From JAZUCL01 sp045639125 (GTDB lineage: Bacteria; Bacillota; Clostridia; Oscillospirales; QAMX01): DNA of 64,000 nucleotides. The position numbers were made by a program, and so were the translations under genes. Positions 16,435 through 25,194 of this stretch are shown piece by piece (the stretch's first letter is position 1; each line of letters starts with the position of its first letter). Location of the stretch: assembly GCA_045639125.1 (NCBI GenBank), contig JAZUCL010000006.1, positions 1 through 64,000 on the forward strand. Reading direction: 5' to 3'. Under the pieces are notes generated by a model, which had not been told where the DNA came from, searched no databases, and saw only the letters and a list, made by a program, of their open reading frames with translations.

Positions 16435-17773
16435 TATTTTAAGTAACTATATCGCCGCCTATAATGTCCCTGACGGTGCAACTGTCGTATGTGCGTTATC
16501 AGGCGGTGCTGACTCTGTATGCCTTTTGACTCTCATGGCACAAAACCCAAATATACGCACGGTTGCCTGTCACGTCCACCATGGTATTCGAGGTGATGAG
16601 GCTGACAGAGATGCTGCCTTTTGTAAGGCATTATGCGAAAAGTACAAGGTCAAACTCTCTACTGTATACAAAGACGTTCCTGCCTATTCAAAGGAAACAG
16701 GAAAAAGTATAGAGGACAGTGCAAGAGTTTGTCGTTACGAAGCATTAGCAGAGTGTTGTGAGAATGAAAATGCATACGGTGTAATGACCGCACACCATGA
16801 AAGTGACAACGCAGAGACGCTTATCCTCAATTTGCTTCGAGGCAGCGGAGTCCGTGGTCTGGGCGGTATACCTCCAAAACGACCTCTATCTCGTTTTTGG
16901 CTTATGCGTCCCTTGTTGGAAGTTCCAAAGACGGAAATTTTGGAATATTTACGTCTTTCAGGGATAGAATATGTGGTAGACTCCACAAATTTGGAACTTG
17001 ACGCCATGCGAAACTATCTGCGAGGTGTTATTTTCCCTCAATTTGAAAAGATAAATTCTTTTGCCACATCTCATATTGCCTCTGCCGCATTACGTGTTCG
17101 CCAGGAGTTGACAATTACCCAAGGCATTGCAGACGATTTAATGGACTCTGTATCTGAAAAAGACGGCGTGGTTTCCGTTTATACTAAATCCCTTATTGAC
17201 ACTTACGACTCTGTCCGTGCAGATGTGCTTAACAGAATGTATCGCTTAGTATCTAAAGGCGATGAAATGCTTACGTCTGCACATATCACTGCGTTAAATG
17301 AATTGATGCGTTCCAAGTCACCGTCGGCACAAATATCTCTGCCTGACACAGTGACTGCATATAGACAGTACGACAAATTATGCATGGCTCATCTTACCAC
17401 CTATCCGCCTTACAATGTTTCTTTAGCGGTAGGGGAAAGTGTAAAGGTGGCAAATTTTGTGGTTTCTTGTAAAAAATCCCACAGGATTTACAATAATTTC
17501 ACGACTTTTACGATTGATTGTACTAAAATAGATGATGTGCTTTCTGTTAGATGCCGCAAAGAGGGAGATAGTATATCACTACTTGGTCGAAACGGCACGA
17601 AAAGTATCAAAAAAGCCATGATAGACTCAAAAATTCCGAGATATGAGCGAGACAGACTTCCAGTTATTGTATGTAAAGACAAAGTTCTTGCGGTATACGG
17701 ACTTGGAATTTCCAAAGATGTAGCAGCAACCGATTTGGAAAATGCCATAACTATTGAAGTCACACGGCAGTAA
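16421..17773 (+). CDS. tilS: tRNA(Ile)-lysidine synthase
   Basis: Converts C34 of the CAU-anticodon tRNA-Ile to lysidine, needed to read AUA. PP-loop motif ALSGGADSVCLL near residue 27, followed by HVHHGIRGDEADRDA and HHESDNAETLILNLLRGSGVRGL. The C-terminal substrate-binding domain includes VRCRKEGDSI and GTKSIKKAMIDSKIP. 450 residues, normal. The start at 16421 overlaps dnaB; the frame open further upstream lies inside dnaB and has no family similarity. The tilS-hpt-ftsH order is conserved in Firmicutes. Confidence 0.93.
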   Translation: MNLHDILSNYIAAYNVPDGATVVCALSGGADSVCLLTLMAQNPNIRTVACHVHHGIRGDEADRDAAFCKALCEKYKVKLSTVYKDVPAYSKETGKSIEDSARVCRYEALAECCENENAYGVMTAHHESDNAETLILNLLRGSGVRGLGGIPPKRPLSRFWLMRPLLEVPKTEILEYLRLSGIEYVVDSTNLELDAMRNYLRGVIFPQFEKINSFATSHIASAALRVRQELTITQGIADDLMDSVSEKDGVVSVYTKSLIDTYDSVRADVLNRMYRLVSKGDEMLTSAHITALNELMRSKSPSAQISLPDTVTAYRQYDKLCMAHLTTYPPYNVSLAVGESVKVANFVVSCKKSHRIYNNFTTFTIDCTKIDDVLSVRCRKEGDSISLLGRNGTKSIKKAMIDSKIPRYERDRLPVIVCKDKVLAVYGLGISKDVAATDLENAITIEVTRQ

Positions 17774-17813
17774 AATATAAAAAACAAATGAAAAGTTTTG
17801 GGAAGGATATATT

Positions 17814-18365
17814 ATGGGGTTTGAAAAGGATCTTAAATGCATACTCTTTACGAAAGAGCAACTTGAAAAGAGAGTACAGGAACTTGGCAAACAGATAACG
17901 AGTGAGTACTCCAACTTAGGAAAAGGGGAAAAACTTCTCTTTGTTGGTATGCTGAAAGGCTCGTTTATATTTATTTCTGAGTTGGTACGCAATATTGATC
18001 TCCACTGTGAGATTGACTTTATGGTGGCATCATCTTACGGTAACTCCACCGAAAGTTCAGGCAATATAAAAATTAGCCGTGACATCGGCAATATTGAAGG
18101 TCAGCACGTAATTATTGTGGAAGATATCGTGGATTCTGGCAACACGATGCGATACATACTCGACAGTTTATCTGCACGCAATCCTGCGTCCTTAAAACTG
18201 TGTTCACTTCTTGATAAGCCGTCACGGCGAAAAGTGGAAGTGAATATAGACTACTTAGGATTTGAAATCGAGGATGAATTTGTAGTAGGCTACGGCCTTG
18301 ACTACGCCAGTCGCTACAGAAACCTGCCATACATCGGTATACTGAAACCTGAAGTATATATGTAG
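17814..18365 (+). CDS. hpt: Hypoxanthine phosphoribosyltransferase
   Basis: Purine salvage: transfers ribose-5-phosphate from PRPP to hypoxanthine or guanine. The PRPP-binding motif VIIVEDIVDSGNTM is at about residues 99-112; GMLKGSFIFISELVR near the N-terminus and LLDKPSRRKVEV, then GYGLDYASRYRNLPYIG at the C-terminus complete the family pattern. GGGAAGG lies before the ATG. 183 residues. Between tilS and ftsH as in Bacillus. Confidence 0.94.
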   Translation: MGFEKDLKCILFTKEQLEKRVQELGKQITSEYSNLGKGEKLLFVGMLKGSFIFISELVRNIDLHCEIDFMVASSYGNSTESSGNIKISRDIGNIEGQHVIIVEDIVDSGNTMRYILDSLSARNPASLKLCSLLDKPSRRKVEVNIDYLGFEIEDEFVVGYGLDYASRYRNLPYIGILKPEVYM

Positions 18366-18398
18366 GTAAGGACGAACAGGAAGTAAAGGAGTGTTTTT

Positions 18399-20399
18399 TT
18401 GAAAAAGACCGCATTTCGAGGAATTGGATTTTATATACTGATTATTCTGATTCTTCTTGGCACAATTTCGTTTATGTACTCCTCCGTTGAAACGGAAGAA
18501 TTAAGTTATTCTCAGGTTGTTCAATACTTCCGTGACGAGAAAGTTGAGCAGTTTGTAGTTGACGGCACTATGCTTGTGTTTGAGTTGAAAGACGGAACGC
18601 AAGGCAGTTATGACTTGCCCAGTTGGAATTGGTTTTATAATGACGTAGGTGAGTTGATACTTGAACAGAGCGAAGATGGTATAATCAGTTACTACGATGT
18701 ACGTGCTGCGGAGGAGATGCCGTGGTGGATAAGTTTCGTGCCGTACCTTCTTATGATGGTTATTTTTGGTCTGTTCTGGTACTTTATGATGAATAAAGCA
18801 GACGGCGGAGCAGGCAAAGCAATGAGTTTTGGTAAGGCGAGGGCAAAACTTGCCGACCAGACGAAGAATAAAAAAACATTCGCCGATGTAGAAGGCTCTG
18901 AGGAGGAGAAAGCCGAACTTAGCGAGTTGGTAGACTTCTTGAAGAACCCGAAGAAATTTGTTGACATCGGTGCAAGAATACCGAAAGGCGTACTTCTTGT
19001 AGGCCCTCCCGGTACCGGTAAAACACTTCTTGCCAAGGCAGTTGCTGGTGAGGCAGGCGTTCCTTTCCTGTCTATTTCCGGCTCCGATTTCGTAGAGTTG
19101 TACGTTGGTGTCGGTGCAAGCCGTGTGCGTGACTTGTTTGAACAGGCAAAGAAGCAACAGCCAGCAATTATCTTTATTGATGAGATTGACGCAGTCGGTC
19201 GTCATCGTGGTGCAGGTCTTGGCGGCGGTCACGATGAACGTGAGCAGACACTAAACCAACTCCTCGTAGAGATGGACGGTTTTGGTGCAAATGAGGGCGT
19301 AATTATCATAGCGGCTACAAACCGCCCTGACATTCTCGACCCTGCTCTTTTACGTCCGGGACGTTTCGACCGTCAGGTATACGTTGGTCTTCCTGACATC
19401 AAAGGTAGAGAGGCTATTTTGAAACTCCACGGCAAGAACAAGAAGTTTGAGCCGTATGTGGACTTCTCCGCAATAGCAAAGGGTACTACCGGCTTTACAG
19501 GTGCAGACCTTGAGAACTTACTCAACGAGGCGGCACTTTTGGCGGCTCGTGCTAATAAACTCCGTATAGGTGATACGGAACTTCAAGAGGCTTTTATAAA
19601 GGTTATTATGGGCCCTGAAAAGAAGAGCCGTGTCATATCTGAAAAGGATCGCCGTTTGACTGCGTTCCACGAAGCAGGTCATGCGGTAGTTAATAAGTTC
19701 TTACCGACACAGGACCCTGTACACCAAATTTCTATTATCCCAAGAGGCAGAGCAGGTGGATATAACTTGAATTTGCCTACTGAGGATAAAACATACTCGT
19801 CAAAAAGCGAGATGCTTGAGGATATTGTTGCACTTCTTGGCGGTCGTGTTGCTGAACAACTTGTTCTTGGTGATATTTCAACAGGTGCATCTAACGATAT
19901 AGAGCGTAGTTCAAACATTGTACGTCAGATGATTACAAAGTACGGCATGAACGACAGACTCGGACCGATTACCTATGGTTCAACAAACAACGAGGTATTC
20001 TTAGGTAAAGAGGTCGGCCATGCACGTAATTATTCTGAGCAGGTAGCGGCAGAAATTGACGAGGAAATCCGTAAGATAATCGACAACGCTTACAAACGCT
20101 GTGAAGAGATACTAAAGGATAACATGACAATTCTCCACACAGTTGCCCAGTTCTTACTGAAACACGAGACTATGGACGGTGAAGTGTTCGAGCGTCTTAT
20201 GAATGGTGAAGATGTTAGTGTAATCGAGGCAGATATAGAGGAAAAACGTGCAAAGAAACGTGAGGAAGAAGAACGTCTTCGCCGTGAGGCAGAGGAAAAA
20301 GAAAAGGCGGAATTAAAGACCGTTAATCCTCCTCCGTCTATGCCTTATATTTCTCCTGATGGCGTTGAGGATAATAACCCCGATAAAGTAGACCACTAA
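18399..20399 (+). CDS. ftsH: ATP-dependent zinc metalloprotease FtsH
   Basis: Membrane AAA+ protease that degrades misfolded membrane and regulatory proteins. Two N-terminal spans (about 7-25 and 107-128), Walker A GPPGTGKT (about 205), Walker B FIDEIDAVGR, SRH region ATNRPDILDPALLRPGRFDR, zinc motif HEAGH (about 424) and the third zinc ligand region ASNDIERSSNIVR. The start is TTG (18399) with AAAGGAG 7-8 bases upstream. 666 residues with a charged Glu/Lys-rich C-terminal tail. It closes the rightward housekeeping set and is followed by a strong terminator. Confidence 0.96.
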   Translation: MKKTAFRGIGFYILIILILLGTISFMYSSVETEELSYSQVVQYFRDEKVEQFVVDGTMLVFELKDGTQGSYDLPSWNWFYNDVGELILEQSEDGIISYYDVRAAEEMPWWISFVPYLLMMVIFGLFWYFMMNKADGGAGKAMSFGKARAKLADQTKNKKTFADVEGSEEEKAELSELVDFLKNPKKFVDIGARIPKGVLLVGPPGTGKTLLAKAVAGEAGVPFLSISGSDFVELYVGVGASRVRDLFEQAKKQQPAIIFIDEIDAVGRHRGAGLGGGHDEREQTLNQLLVEMDGFGANEGVIIIAATNRPDILDPALLRPGRFDRQVYVGLPDIKGREAILKLHGKNKKFEPYVDFSAIAKGTTGFTGADLENLLNEAALLAARANKLRIGDTELQEAFIKVIMGPEKKSRVISEKDRRLTAFHEAGHAVVNKFLPTQDPVHQISIIPRGRAGGYNLNLPTEDKTYSSKSEMLEDIVALLGGRVAEQLVLGDISTGASNDIERSSNIVRQMITKYGMNDRLGPITYGSTNNEVFLGKEVGHARNYSEQVAAEIDEEIRKIIDNAYKRCEEILKDNMTILHTVAQFLLKHETMDGEVFERLMNGEDVSVIEADIEEKRAKKREEEERLRREAEEKEKAELKTVNPPPSMPYISPDGVEDNNPDKVDH

Positions 20400-20420
20400 C
20401 AGAATAAATAATATCTATTC

Positions 20421-20464
20421 ATTTGGCACAGTATGGTTTATACCATACTGTGCCAAATCTATTT
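20421..20464 (+). terminator. Terminator of ftsH
   Basis: Perfect 17-bp stem (20421-20437 with 20442-20458), 4-base loop, followed by CTATTTTTT. The core GGCACAGTATGG recurs in the hairpin at 48631-48664. Confidence 0.9.
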
Positions 20465-20545
20465 TTTCTCCCTCTTAAACTTCTCGTTCTTTTCACCATC
20501 AATTAACATATACATAGTTACAAATAACGATGGGAGAAAAGACGT

Positions 20546-21136
20546 ATGCTTGACAAGGTATTTTTTGGAATGGTTGCCGTGTCATTCCTCTCGGCACTGT
20601 ATACGGGAAGAATGGCGGAGTTGACGGCTGCCATAACAGACGGGGCACAAGGTGCTGTAAATCTTGGCATATCCCTTTTAGGTGCTATGTGTTTGTGGCA
20701 AGGACTGTTGGAAGTGATGTCGTCAAACGGCTGTGCTTCTGCCATACGCCGTATTCTTACGCCAATTATTTCACGACTGTTTCAAAGTAAAGACGATAAG
20801 ATGAGTAAGTCTGCACAAGAGGCAGTATGTGCCTGCGTTGCGGCAAATGTACTTGGACTTGGCAATGCGGCAACACCGTTTGGTATGGCGGCGGCAAAAC
20901 TCGTCCATACAGGCGGTGACGTACCAAGTGAACGGCTTTGTACTCTGACTCTTCTCAGTAGCGTATCACTTCAAATAATTCCTGTAACGGCGGCGGCAGT
21001 TAGGCACGGACTCGGGGCAGAAAACCCATACGATATTTTATTTGGTGTGTGGGTATCGTCAGCGGTAGGTCTTATAGTAGGATTATTGGTACTGCGACTT
21101 ACACGAAAGGTACATAAAACAGGTGGAAACAAGTGA
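20546..21136 (+). CDS. spmA: Spore maturation protein A
   Basis: Membrane protein of the nucleoside-recognition (Gate) family that, with SpmB, is needed for proper spore core dehydration. 196 residues with several hydrophobic segments and the family signatures NLGISLLGAMCLWQGL and VCACVAANVLGLGNAATPFG. GGGAGAAAAG lies before the ATG. The end overlaps spmB by 4 bases (GTGA), so the two are translationally coupled. It argues that the host forms endospores. No sigma-A promoter is obvious in the 150 bases upstream, fitting a sporulation sigma factor. Confidence 0.9.
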   Translation: MLDKVFFGMVAVSFLSALYTGRMAELTAAITDGAQGAVNLGISLLGAMCLWQGLLEVMSSNGCASAIRRILTPIISRLFQSKDDKMSKSAQEAVCACVAANVLGLGNAATPFGMAAAKLVHTGGDVPSERLCTLTLLSSVSLQIIPVTAAAVRHGLGAENPYDILFGVWVSSAVGLIVGLLVLRLTRKVHKTGGNK

Positions 21137-21636
21137 CAAATATCCTTGTACCCCTTTTTATAGTTACAGTTCTACTCATTTCTACAATACGAAAAAAAGA
21201 GGTGTTTGCACCATTTGTAAAAGGTGCAAAAAAAGGACTTACAACAACCATTGACCTACTGCCGACACTTGTAGGACTTCTTGTTGGAGTTTATATGCTA
21301 AGAGCGTCTGGGGCACTTGACATAGTGGCAGGGTGGCTTAAACCTGTTGCCTCAATATTTGGTATTGAGCCGTCACTACTCCCGCTCATGCTGTTAAAGC
21401 CGTTGTCAGGCAGCGGCAGTTTAGCACTCGGTACAGACCTAATAAAGACGTATGGCGTAGACAGCGTAACAGGCAGAACGGCGGCAACCGTTTTAGCGGC
21501 AGGAGAAACGACTTTGTACACAGTTGCAGTCTATATGGGTGCAGCAGACGTGAAGCGGTCAGGACGTGTACTTACAGCGTCTCTTTTGGCAGAACTTGCG
21601 GCTTTTATTACGGCCGTTTTATGGGAAATGGTATAA
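21133..21636 (+). CDS. spmB: Spore maturation protein B
   Basis: Partner of SpmA. 167 residues, membrane protein with the Gate-domain pattern LLPTLVGLLVGVYMLRASG and LLKPLSGSGSLALGTDLIKTYG. It starts at GTG 21133 overlapping the spmA stop. The middle and C-terminal hydrophobic segments (TTLYTVAVYMGA, LLAELAAFITAVLW) fit the family. A bidirectional terminator follows. Confidence 0.9.
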   Translation: MTNILVPLFIVTVLLISTIRKKEVFAPFVKGAKKGLTTTIDLLPTLVGLLVGVYMLRASGALDIVAGWLKPVASIFGIEPSLLPLMLLKPLSGSGSLALGTDLIKTYGVDSVTGRTAATVLAAGETTLYTVAVYMGAADVKRSGRVLTASLLAELAAFITAVLWEMV

Positions 21637-21637
21637 A

Positions 21638-21670
21638 AAATAACGGACGTTTATTAAACGTCCGTTATTT
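21638..21670. terminator. Bidirectional terminator between spmB and the Gfo/Idh/MocA gene
   Basis: Perfect 15-bp stem AAATAACGGACGTTT (21638-21652) with 21656-21670 and a 3-base loop, with A-rich left and T-rich right flanks, between convergent genes. Confidence 0.88.
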
Positions 21671-21684
21671 GTCTTTTAAGATAC

Positions 21685-22563
21685 TTAGATTTTTCTAACC
21701 TTTACTTCCTTGCCTGTTTCAAGAGCCTCGTTGATAGCGTTCAAAATGAATACGGGCTTAATAAAGTCCTCGTAACTTTCAAACATTTTACCTGTACGAA
21801 GCATCATATCGAAACGGCGGAACTCGGTAAGATATCCGTCAAGCAAGGAAATATTTGTATGTACAACTTTTTCCAAGCCATAGATAGTAGCAGAATAGCC
21901 CCAACTGCCGAAGTGTCCTGTTACGTCATAGTTGGGATAACGTGCAATAAATGTAGCGGCATCTTCACGGCCGACTGCAACGATAGAGTCAATGTCATAT
22001 CCAAATACTTCACCCATAATCTGAACGAGGTGCTGTGTGTAGAAGTAGAATCCGCCCCACTCATTCTTCATGCTAACGGGTGCAGAGACAGAACCGCCGT
22101 AGATACGCTCAAGTTCGTCTGACTCACGAAGTTGCTTCATACGCTGAGTGTCAATAACCATACCGCAGGAAGATCCGCCACAGAGTGGTACGTTATTCTT
22201 ACGAGCAATCTCAATAAGTTCAATAGCCTCATCGGGATCAATGGTGATAGGCTTGTCGATAAAAGCAGGAATACCGTTTTCGATGTACTTCTTAGCATAC
22301 TTAAAGTGTTTACCGCCGTGACGTGCTGTTACCATAATAGCATCAACTTTGCCAACCCATGCCTCTGGATTGTCGGAAATTTCAGCCTTACCGCCTGTTA
22401 TTTCCTTTATCTTCTCGTTTTCTTCAGGATTGTCACCGTAAAGACCGACGATTTCATATCCGCCATAGGGAATGTTGTTAGTCAATGCGTCTCCTTTGTA
22501 GATGATGTTTGCAAATGCACGTGCGTGGGAGTTTTCAGTACCGAGAATTGCAATTTTGAACAT
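21685..22563 (-). CDS. Gfo/Idh/MocA-family NAD(P)-dependent oxidoreductase
   Basis: Likely sugar or inositol-type dehydrogenase in the cytoplasm; the substrate is not identifiable. The N-terminal Rossmann strand FKIAILGTENSHARAF replaces the usual GxGxxG with GTENSHA, seen in a subgroup of the family. FIDKPIT (about residues 94-100) is the counterpart of the EKP catalytic lysine motif. The C-terminal alpha/beta domain contains YFYTQHLVQIMGEVFG, where the His may take part in catalysis. 292 residues, somewhat shorter than the usual 330-350. It is alone, with its own promoter and palindromic operator at 22589-22645, so probably induced by its substrate. Confidence 0.82.
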   Translation of the reverse strand: MFKIAILGTENSHARAFANIIYKGDALTNNIPYGGYEIVGLYGDNPEENEKIKEITGGKAEISDNPEAWVGKVDAIMVTARHGGKHFKYAKKYIENGIPAFIDKPITIDPDEAIELIEIARKNNVPLCGGSSCGMVIDTQRMKQLRESDELERIYGGSVSAPVSMKNEWGGFYFYTQHLVQIMGEVFGYDIDSIVAVGREDAATFIARYPNYDVTGHFGSWGYSATIYGLEKVVHTNISLLDGYLTEFRRFDMMLRTGKMFESYEDFIKPVFILNAINEALETGKEVKVRKI

Positions 22564-22588
22564 GACTCATCTCTCCATTTTTTAATAT

Positions 22589-22645
22589 TGTCACCGCCAG
22601 GTGACATCGTAGTGTCATTATAGCATATCTGTTTTGGAAATTCAA
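22589..22645 (-). promoter_or_regulatory. Promoter and palindromic operator of the Gfo/Idh/MocA gene
   Basis: Leftward: -35 TTGAAT (22645-22640), 17-base spacer, -10 TATAAT (22622-22617). Just downstream, over the likely start of transcription, lies an 18-bp palindrome TGTCACC-gcca-GGTGACA (22589-22606); a further half-site TGACAC overlaps the -10 edge. This is the usual layout of a repressor operator. Confidence 0.68.
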
Positions 22646-22700
22646 TACATAACCGCCAAAATAAAGACACATTCTGCCACCAAATAATAATAAAAAATTC

Positions 22701-22720
22701 CCAAGTGTTAAAACACTTGG
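22701..22720 (-). terminator. Terminator of the 251-residue lipoprotein
   Basis: 9-bp stem CCAAGTGTT (22701-22709) with 22712-22720, and leftward GAATTTTTTATTATT after it. Confidence 0.75.
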
Positions 22721-22741
22721 TAATTTTTACTTCTTTGTTAT

Positions 22742-23497
22742 TTACTTTACAGTAATTGCTGTGATATGAGGCTGAACACCTTCATACCAGTAAAGGAAAC
22801 CTTCCATATCAATTGTGTCGCCGACATTAAGTGCCTGTACAGCCTTGTATACGTCAGTATCAGCACCATATACGCCGTTTGCATCACATACGTAATACTC
22901 AACAACGAATGTGTATGTGTTGCCGTTTACGGAAGCGTTAAAGTAAAGGTCAGCGTCAGTGCCCTCTGCTCCTGAACCGTCCCAATTGTACATAAATACG
23001 TCACCTGAGTCATTTACTGCCTCAACAGTCATACCCTTAAAGGAAACGAACTGATTTTGCATTGCAACAAGTTCCTCTGTACCGAGTTTTTCAGTTGCGT
23101 CAACAGCGGGAGCGATATAAGAACCTTCGAGAATTTCGTATGTAGCGTCAATAATCTCAATTTCTCCTGCCCACTCAGCTTTGAAACCAGATACTTTAAG
23201 TTTTGTGCCGATAGCCAGTGCATTGTACTCTTCCTCTGTCATGGGGAGATTGTAAATGAAGTATGCACCGTCTTTGTCTGCGGTGTAAAGAGTTGCGGCA
23301 TTGTCCCACCAAGACTGCTTTGCCTGTACGTAAGTTTCAACAGTTACAGCAGAATTTATTTCTGCCTCAGCATACTCTGCGTAAGTCATTACGCCTTCGC
23401 CTTTTACGTCTGCAACGTCAGAAACGTCATTAGTTGCACAGCCAACAAGTGTGAATACAAGTGTAAGTGCTAAAACAATAGAAATTACCTTTTTCAT
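22742..23497 (-). CDS. Predicted lipoprotein of unknown function
   Basis: 251 residues with a lipoprotein signal peptide: basic start MKKV, hydrophobic core and lipobox LVGC (Cys about 19). The mature part is acidic and appears beta-rich, with two similar segments that begin AEINSAVTVETYVQAKQSWW and, later, LVAMQNQFVSFKGMTVEAV. Segments such as AIGTKLKVSGFKAEW and NVGDTIDMEGFLYWYEG suggest OB-fold-like domains of the kind found in DNA/sugar-binding surface proteins. It has its own promoter and terminator and lies just downstream of the sugar ABC operon in the same direction, so it may receive readthrough. No function is claimed. Confidence 0.75.
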   Translation of the reverse strand: MKKVISIVLALTLVFTLVGCATNDVSDVADVKGEGVMTYAEYAEAEINSAVTVETYVQAKQSWWDNAATLYTADKDGAYFIYNLPMTEEEYNALAIGTKLKVSGFKAEWAGEIEIIDATYEILEGSYIAPAVDATEKLGTEELVAMQNQFVSFKGMTVEAVNDSGDVFMYNWDGSGAEGTDADLYFNASVNGNTYTFVVEYYVCDANGVYGADTDVYKAVQALNVGDTIDMEGFLYWYEGVQPHITAITVK

Positions 23498-23545
23498 AGT
23501 TTGAAAACTCCTTTCATTTTCTATGTACTTTTGGGTTCAACTCAT

Positions 23546-23573
23546 ATTATACCTTATTTTTATTGGAAATCAA
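23546..23573 (-). promoter_or_regulatory. Promoter of the 251-residue lipoprotein
   Basis: Leftward: -35 TTGATT (23573-23568), 16-base spacer, -10 TATAAT (23551-23546). Confidence 0.62.
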
Positions 23574-23586
23574 TGGATAAACTTGA

Positions 23587-25194
23587 CTATTTATTATGAA
23601 TATTTCCCCTCTTATTTGACAGTTTGCCTCGAAATTGTGTAAAAATCGTGGAAATTATGATAATAAGCCACGCTACCGCCAATGCAATAAGTAACAATAC
23701 CGATTCTGGCGGCAGTGGTCCTAAATCACGATTATTTACTCGGATTGAACCTGTTTCCGACAGACGATATAACGCCGATACGTTAGAAAATAGGGTGTCA
23801 AAATACTTATCGTCAACCTCTTCTCCACGATTTGTTGACTTAGTTACATTTTCTATAAGTTGACCTGCGGCATTTCTTAACGATGCTGAGCCGTTCCAAA
23901 CAGGTGTAACGAATGTGTTGTCAAGATTTTTAAGAAGAAGTTTCGATGCGTCAATCTTAATTGGGTAGTATAAATTGTTATCTGTACCGCTTTTTGCAAG
24001 ATAGTCTAAATACTCAGGAGCGTTTTGTGCCTTTGTTGTGACAGGCACGTACCCCTCCGTCTTTGCGTAAGCAAGTTGCACCTCATTTGTAAGAAGATAC
24101 TGACAAAACAGCCATGACGCAAGAACTTCTTGGACGTCAGATTTATTAAAAATACAAACTGACGGGCCTTGCGAAATCATAATGGGAGCAGTTTTATCAT
24201 ACTGTGGTATTGGCAAAACCACCGTTTCAAAATCCACAATACTTTCCTCACTTATATCAATTAGGGGAGCGTTGGCACCCATCCATGTAGCACCTGCCGT
24301 TGAGTCAACGGCAAATATACATTGGCCTGCGTTTAGAAAATTGGCAGGATAACTTGAAATCTTAAAGGTGGAAAATGCTCCGCTTTTTGCGTGTGTTGAA
24401 ATTGTGCGAAGAAAGTCTTTTGTAGTGTCGTTAAAAAGGAGTATGTCACCGTCATTTGATGAGTACTCTCCCCCTGACTGGTAGAGTGCGTGTATCATCA
24501 TATTGTCGGTTGACTTGTATATAAAAGGGATCATTACCTTTTGACCATTTACTATGTAGTTGCCGTTTTCATCCTTTGCCAATGCCTTTTCAGACACTTC
24601 CCACACGAAATCCCACGTCACCACGTCAGGTAACGTGTAGCCTAACGCTTCTACATACGTCTTATTGACGTATAATGCCTCTGTGGAACGCATATAAGGC
24701 AGTGCATACTGTACGTTGTCAATGACACCCTCCGACAAAAACTTTGGGACAATCTCATCACTTGTGGGTGAATCAAACAAAACCGACGTACCGCCTAAGC
24801 CGTAAGCCGTATCCGCCATCAACTCATCAAGAGGTACGACAGTATTCGATCCTGTTATGTACGTTGCAATATGGTCAGGGTACGTTATACATACGTTTGG
24901 AGTCGTTTTCGTTGCGATATTTGTAATTACATCATTATAAATTCTGCCGTAGTCAGTATAAAGACGAAGTTTTACAGTTATGTTGGGATAAAGTTTTGAA
25001 AAATCCTCGATTGCCTTTTCGTATATGGCAGTTTGAGTCTTATTAGTATCGTTTTTTGCCCAGAACGTAATTTCATAATTTCGTGACGTGTCAAACTCGT
25101 CAGGCATGACGAATGGGGCTGCTCCTAACGTGCCGTGACAGCCTAAGAGAAATATAAATGAAATGGACAAAAGTAGAAGAATAAATCGTTTCAC
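23587..25194 (-). CDS. Extracellular sugar-binding lipoprotein of an ABC importer, with C-terminal membrane span
   Basis: 535-residue solute-binding protein of the family that takes up oligosaccharides or glycerol-phosphate compounds. Signal peptide with lipobox FLLGC (Cys about 19), then EITFWAKNDTNKTQTAIYEKAIEDF, FSKLYPNITVKLR and AGQCIFAVDSTAGATWMGA, typical of this family. Unusually, a hydrophobic segment SVLLLIALAVAWLIIIIST lies near the C-terminus, followed by a basic tail, so both ends would be membrane-held. It is also the last gene of the operon (order ATPase, permease, permease, binding protein), with a 4-base overlap to the permease. The sugar is not deducible. Confidence 0.86.
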   Translation of the reverse strand: MKRFILLLLSISFIFLLGCHGTLGAAPFVMPDEFDTSRNYEITFWAKNDTNKTQTAIYEKAIEDFSKLYPNITVKLRLYTDYGRIYNDVITNIATKTTPNVCITYPDHIATYITGSNTVVPLDELMADTAYGLGGTSVLFDSPTSDEIVPKFLSEGVIDNVQYALPYMRSTEALYVNKTYVEALGYTLPDVVTWDFVWEVSEKALAKDENGNYIVNGQKVMIPFIYKSTDNMMIHALYQSGGEYSSNDGDILLFNDTTKDFLRTISTHAKSGAFSTFKISSYPANFLNAGQCIFAVDSTAGATWMGANAPLIDISEESIVDFETVVLPIPQYDKTAPIMISQGPSVCIFNKSDVQEVLASWLFCQYLLTNEVQLAYAKTEGYVPVTTKAQNAPEYLDYLAKSGTDNNLYYPIKIDASKLLLKNLDNTFVTPVWNGSASLRNAAGQLIENVTKSTNRGEEVDDKYFDTLFSNVSALYRLSETGSIRVNNRDLGPLPPESVLLLIALAVAWLIIIISTIFTQFRGKLSNKRGNIHNK

